A stretch of 10,004 nucleotides of DNA from Fidelibacterota bacterium. Lineage in GTDB: Bacteria; Fidelibacterota; Marinisomatia; Marinisomatales; CAZVFT01. Location: contig JACNLN010000177.1 in NCBI GenBank assembly GCA_014381485.1, forward strand, positions 1 to 10,004, in the 5' to 3' direction. The notes under the pieces are model-generated. The model was given only the letters and a program-made list of their open reading frames with translations. It did no database searches and was not told the DNA's origin. Of this stretch, positions 7,294 through 10,004 are shown in pieces (position 1 is the stretch's first letter; every line of letters begins with the position of its first letter). The position numbers were made by a program, and so were the translations under genes.

Positions 7294-8511
7294 ATGATCT
7301 CGATTCTTTACGAAAACCTTAAAATTGCAGTTCTGGCGATAATCGCAAATCGGACACGTGCTATTCTAACAACACTCGGGATTATTATTGGTATCCTTGC
7401 TGTAACTTTGATGGGAACCCTCATTTCGGGTCTAGATCAATCGTTCGAAAGAAGTATGTCTTTTTTATCCCGAGATGTAATATTTGTTTCTAAACATCCT
7501 TGGTTCAGTCACGATGAATGGTGGAAATATCGAAACCGACCCGATATTAAAGTTGAATATGCGGATAAGATTAGGGAAATATCGAATTATGCCCTAGCGG
7601 TTAGCCCCGAAAAAAACCGGATGTCAACTGTTAAATATCAGGACAAGAGTGTAATGGGCGTTCGGACAATAGGGACAACGAATGAATATTTGCAAACATC
7701 ATCCATAAATATTGAAAATGGGCGATTCTTCTCGGCAGGAGAAAGTCGTACTGGAGCACCAGTTTGTGTAATCGGTGTGGATGTAGCTGAAAATTTGTTT
7801 GAGAATGAAGAACCGATTGGTAAAAAGGTTAAATTCGGTAACCACCCGTTCCGTATTATTGGGGTGATTGAGAAGCAGGGTAAGTTCTTAGGACTATTTA
7901 GTCTGGATAATCAGGCGATTATACCGATTGGTACCTTTCACCGGATTTTTTCTCGACGTGGGTGGACACAGTTAAATATCAAAGTTCCGGGTGATAGAAT
8001 GGAAGAAAGTATAGATGAGGTAACATCCATTTTACGAAGGTTACGCCGTTTGAAACCGCAGGAAGAAAATAATTTTGCTATTAATCAACAAGAGGCATTC
8101 AGGGCTCAGTATAATAAAATAAAATTGGCAATAGGCGGAACGGGAGTCTTCATTACGGTTCTGTCATTGGTGGTTGGTGGAATTGGAGTCATGAACATTA
8201 TGTTCGTCTCAGTGAGAGAGCGGACTAAGGAGATTGGGATTCGAAAAGCGGTGGGAGCTAAAAATGGAGTGATTCTAACTCAATTTCTTTTAGAAGCGAT
8301 AATCATTTGTGGTTTGGCGGGATTCATTGGATTAACATTGGCATATGGTGGAAGTTTGGTTATAGATAAATTTCTTTTTCCTTCAACGATGCCGCTATGG
8401 TTAGGTACACTGGCTTTTATTCTAGCATTATTGGTTGGAATTATATCTGGTATCGCTCCTTCATACCGGGCTGCTCGACTTGATCCAATTGAAGCATTAA
8501 GGTATGAATAA
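7294..8511 (+). CDS. MacB-like ABC permease, first of a pair
   Basis: A 405-residue inner-membrane permease with the MacB_PCD plus FtsX layout. One N-terminal transmembrane helix (about 22-46, with TLGIIIGILAV) is followed by a large periplasmic domain (about 50-275) and three C-terminal helices (about 280-305, 328-352, 366-390). Family hallmarks include VVGGIGVMNIMFVSVRERTKEIGIRKAVGA (293-322), the coupling region that contacts the ATPase, and the ending RAARLDPIEALRYE. The periplasmic domain has the KYRNRPDI segment (78-85), closely matched in the second permease. In MacB-type systems such a protein acts mechanically, driving substrate through the adaptor and TolC duct rather than pumping it across the inner membrane; that mode is inferred here. 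No Shine-Dalgarno precedes the ATG. Most likely it pairs with the next gene product as a heterodimer. Confidence 0.92.
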   Translation: MISILYENLKIAVLAIIANRTRAILTTLGIIIGILAVTLMGTLISGLDQSFERSMSFLSRDVIFVSKHPWFSHDEWWKYRNRPDIKVEYADKIREISNYALAVSPEKNRMSTVKYQDKSVMGVRTIGTTNEYLQTSSINIENGRFFSAGESRTGAPVCVIGVDVAENLFENEEPIGKKVKFGNHPFRIIGVIEKQGKFLGLFSLDNQAIIPIGTFHRIFSRRGWTQLNIKVPGDRMEESIDEVTSILRRLRRLKPQEENNFAINQQEAFRAQYNKIKLAIGGTGVFITVLSLVVGGIGVMNIMFVSVRERTKEIGIRKAVGAKNGVILTQFLLEAIIICGLAGFIGLTLAYGGSLVIDKFLFPSTMPLWLGTLAFILALLVGIISGIAPSYRAARLDPIEALRYE

Positions 8512-8532
8512 AATATTTATGAACACCAATCA

Positions 8533-9786
8533 ATGAAAATCAGGCTGGTTGCCCAAGAGCTCAAAGAAAGCTTCCTTATGGCGATAGAAGCCATACGGGA
8601 TAATAAACTACGGTCTATATTAACGCTAATGGGAATTGCAATTGGAGTATTTTCTGTTATTGGCGCAATGACAGCTATCCGAACGTTGGAATCTTCTATT
8701 GAGAAAGGACTCAATGTATTTGGTAGTAACACTTTTGGGATTCAAAAATATCCAGCTATTCAGATGGGTGGGCATACTAGAATGAAGTATCGCAATCGTC
8801 CGAATATTACATACAGGCAATTTGAGGTCTTGAAGGATCGTGCCTCCTTACCTAAAATGGTATCAGTATCTGAGCAATTCTGGGAGGGAATGATTCTAAA
8901 ATATAAGGATCGTAAAACAAAACAGAATGTCACTTTATATGGTGGAGATGAGGGGGCACTTCAAACTCACAATACATATATCGGCGATGGTAGAAATATT
9001 ACATTCGGAGATGTACGTTTTTCCAGGAACGTGTGTGTGTTGGGAATGGATGTAGTAGATGAACTTTTCCCATTTGAAGATCCTCTTGGGAAAAGTATAT
9101 CGGTAAGAGGAGACAAATATCTTGTAATAGGAATCTCCGAAAGGCAGGGAGATATTTTTGGACAAAGTCGGGACAATTTTATCATTATTCCAATCACCCA
9201 ATATCTTCAAGAATTTGGAAGTAGATGGACATCATTGGACATTACAGTGGAAGCACCATCTGCGGAGCTGTATGATGATACCAAAGATGAAATTGTAGGA
9301 CTATTGCGTACTATTCGGCATGTGCAGCCTGACGAAAAGAATAATTTTGAGGTTGTGTCCAACGATATTCTTATTGAAACGTTTGGTCAATTTACGGGTG
9401 GTGTGAAAGTATTTGCATTTGTGATTAGTATCATTGCTTTAGTGGTGGCAGGGATAGGAATTATGAATATTATGTTAGTATCTGTAACAGAACGAATTAA
9501 GGAAATTGGAATCAGAAAGGCTGTAGGTGCGACACGGAATAATATCCTTTCTCAGTTCCTTATGGAAGCTATCTTTTTGAGTGAGTTTGGTGGTATAGTA
9601 GGTGTAATTCTCGGAATTTTAGGTGGTAATGTCGTGGCAATGATTTTTAACATCCCTGCAGTCATACCGATGGATTGGGCTATTTATGGTCTTATAGTCT
9701 GTTCCATCATTGGAATTAGCTTTGGTAGTTATCCCGCATACAAAGCTGCAAAACTTGATCCGGTTGAATCGATACGATATGAATAA
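8533..9786 (+). CDS. MacB-like ABC permease, second of a pair
   Basis: A 417-residue paralogue of the preceding permease with the same plan: helix 1 at about 27-50 (RSILTLMGIAIGVFSVIGAM), periplasmic domain about 55-288, then three helices (about 291-317, 341-368, 381-404). The coupling segment VVAGIGIMNIMLVSVTERIKEIGIRKAVGA (304-333) and C-terminal KAAKLDPVESIRYE match the first copy closely, while the periplasmic domains differ more. The segment MKYRNRPNITYRQF (84-97) is shared. Tandem duplication followed by specialisation is the simplest origin, giving a LolC/LolE-like asymmetric pair around a shared ATPase dimer. The gap to the upstream gene is 21 bases. A five-codon frame from ATG 8519 ends in TGA overlapping this ATG. 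It is the last gene before the terminator region. Confidence 0.92.
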   Translation: MKIRLVAQELKESFLMAIEAIRDNKLRSILTLMGIAIGVFSVIGAMTAIRTLESSIEKGLNVFGSNTFGIQKYPAIQMGGHTRMKYRNRPNITYRQFEVLKDRASLPKMVSVSEQFWEGMILKYKDRKTKQNVTLYGGDEGALQTHNTYIGDGRNITFGDVRFSRNVCVLGMDVVDELFPFEDPLGKSISVRGDKYLVIGISERQGDIFGQSRDNFIIIPITQYLQEFGSRWTSLDITVEAPSAELYDDTKDEIVGLLRTIRHVQPDEKNNFEVVSNDILIETFGQFTGGVKVFAFVISIIALVVAGIGIMNIMLVSVTERIKEIGIRKAVGATRNNILSQFLMEAIFLSEFGGIVGVILGILGGNVVAMIFNIPAVIPMDWAIYGLIVCSIIGISFGSYPAYKAAKLDPVESIRYE

Positions 9787-9879
9787 TCTGCTTTAGCATT
9801 AGACCAGGTAGAAATGAGGGTAGCGATGAGCACCCCAGTCATATAACTCCACTTTTTTACCGAACTTTTAGTTACCGAA

Positions 9880-9908
9880 CCTTTCAAAGGTTTCGAACCT
9901 TTGAAAGG
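9880..9908. repeat. Perfect 13-bp inverted repeat, 3-base loop
   Basis: CCTTTCAAAGGTT (9880-9892) and AACCTTTGAAAGG (9896-9908) pair perfectly around a TCG loop. Flanking TTAC (9872-9875) and GTAA (9909-9912) can extend the stem by four pairs past a four-base bulge. Each arm is itself nearly self-complementary (CCTTT-C-AAAGG and CCTTT-G-AAAGG), so two small hairpins are an alternative fold. Only a weak T run (9918-9921) follows. It may contribute to transcript 3'-end formation or be an interspersed palindrome. Confidence 0.65.
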
Positions 9909-9924
9909 GTAATAATCTTTTGAC

Positions 9925-9957
9925 GGGGTAGGCGTGCTATCCGTTACCCCTGTTTTT
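9925..9957 (+). terminator. Probable intrinsic terminator of the exporter operon
   Basis: GGGGTA (9925-9930) pairs with TACCCC (9945-9950), and two further G-C pairs are possible inside with a small bulge. The stem is followed by TGTTTTT (9951-9957). A GC-rich stem next to a five-T tract on the + strand fits Rho-independent termination. It lies 138 bases after the last stop codon, rather far, so the preceding inverted repeat could act first. Confidence 0.5.
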
Positions 9958-10004
9958 GTACCCTTTTCCTTGTTTCCCGAAATACATTCTCCTAAATTTG
10001 TATT

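Larger units (their letters stand above)
2463..9786 (+). other. Probable operon: cca plus tripartite ABC exporter
   Basis: Six same-strand genes with gaps of 18, 20, 53, 9 and 21 bases and no terminator-like structure between them. The gene before (glycosyltransferase) is separated by 138 bases containing hairpins, and the unit is followed by inverted repeats with a T tract. No promoter can be placed confidently; one could lie at 2325-2390. A second promoter inside the 53-base gap before the ATPase gene cannot be excluded. Confidence 0.65.
9787..10004. other. Non-coding downstream region
   Basis: After the last permease stop, 218 bases contain no open frame worth calling on either strand; the longest start-to-stop readings I see are under about 20 codons. 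The word CGAAC occurs at 9861, 9876 and 9894. Two inverted repeats lie here and are listed separately. On the reverse strand, AGGAG just before an ATG near the right edge opens only a 16-codon frame. Confidence 0.6.

Noticed and set aside
1..10004. CRISPR array, tRNA or rRNA gene, transposase, phage or defence genes
   Set aside because: I saw no regularly spaced repeats, cloverleaf-like segments or proteins of those families.

Overview
The window looks like chromosomal DNA of an AT-rich, diderm (Gram-negative) bacterium. A TolC-type outer-membrane channel and a periplasmic adaptor require a two-membrane envelope. The tRNA nucleotidyltransferase has the layout common in Bacteroidota and relatives (class II head plus internal HD domain, about 470 residues). 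Almost none of the starts has a well-placed Shine-Dalgarno motif, another Bacteroidota/FCB-like trait. I infer an FCB-group or Marinimicrobia-like organism, but the sequence alone does not fix the phylum. All eight confident genes are on the + strand.

Layout. Positions 1-439 hold no supportable gene; they contain a GC-rich inverted-repeat element (53-112) in otherwise AT-rich DNA. Next come a class I SAM-dependent methyltransferase (440-1174) and a GT4 glycosyltransferase (1239-2324), a pair typical of surface glycan or glycolipid loci. A 138-base gap carries two hairpins with identical TTCA loops, resembling a REP-type element, just before the tRNA nucleotidyltransferase gene cca (2463-3884). 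Five tightly spaced genes follow: TolC-family channel (3903-5195), MacA/HlyD-like adaptor (5216-6544), stand-alone MacB/LolD-type ATPase (6598-7284, TTG start), and two MacB-like permeases (7294-8511, 8533-9786). The last 218 bases are non-coding, with a perfect 13-bp inverted repeat and a probable intrinsic terminator.

Working together. The last five genes encode a complete tripartite ABC exporter. The ATPase drives a probable heterodimer of the two permeases in the inner membrane, the adaptor bridges the periplasm, and the TolC protein forms the outer-membrane exit duct. Unlike E. coli MacB, ATPase and permease are separate polypeptides and there are two different permeases. The substrate cannot be read from sequence. 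cca lies 18 bases upstream of the channel gene and is probably co-transcribed.

Nothing here amounts to a clearly undescribed system. The points most worth a second look are a Glu-to-Gln change in the glycosyltransferase EX7E motif, a 36-bp tandem duplication within a low-complexity insertion of the adaptor, the paired TTCA-loop hairpins with a small ORF abutting the cca start, and the intergenic inverted repeats.
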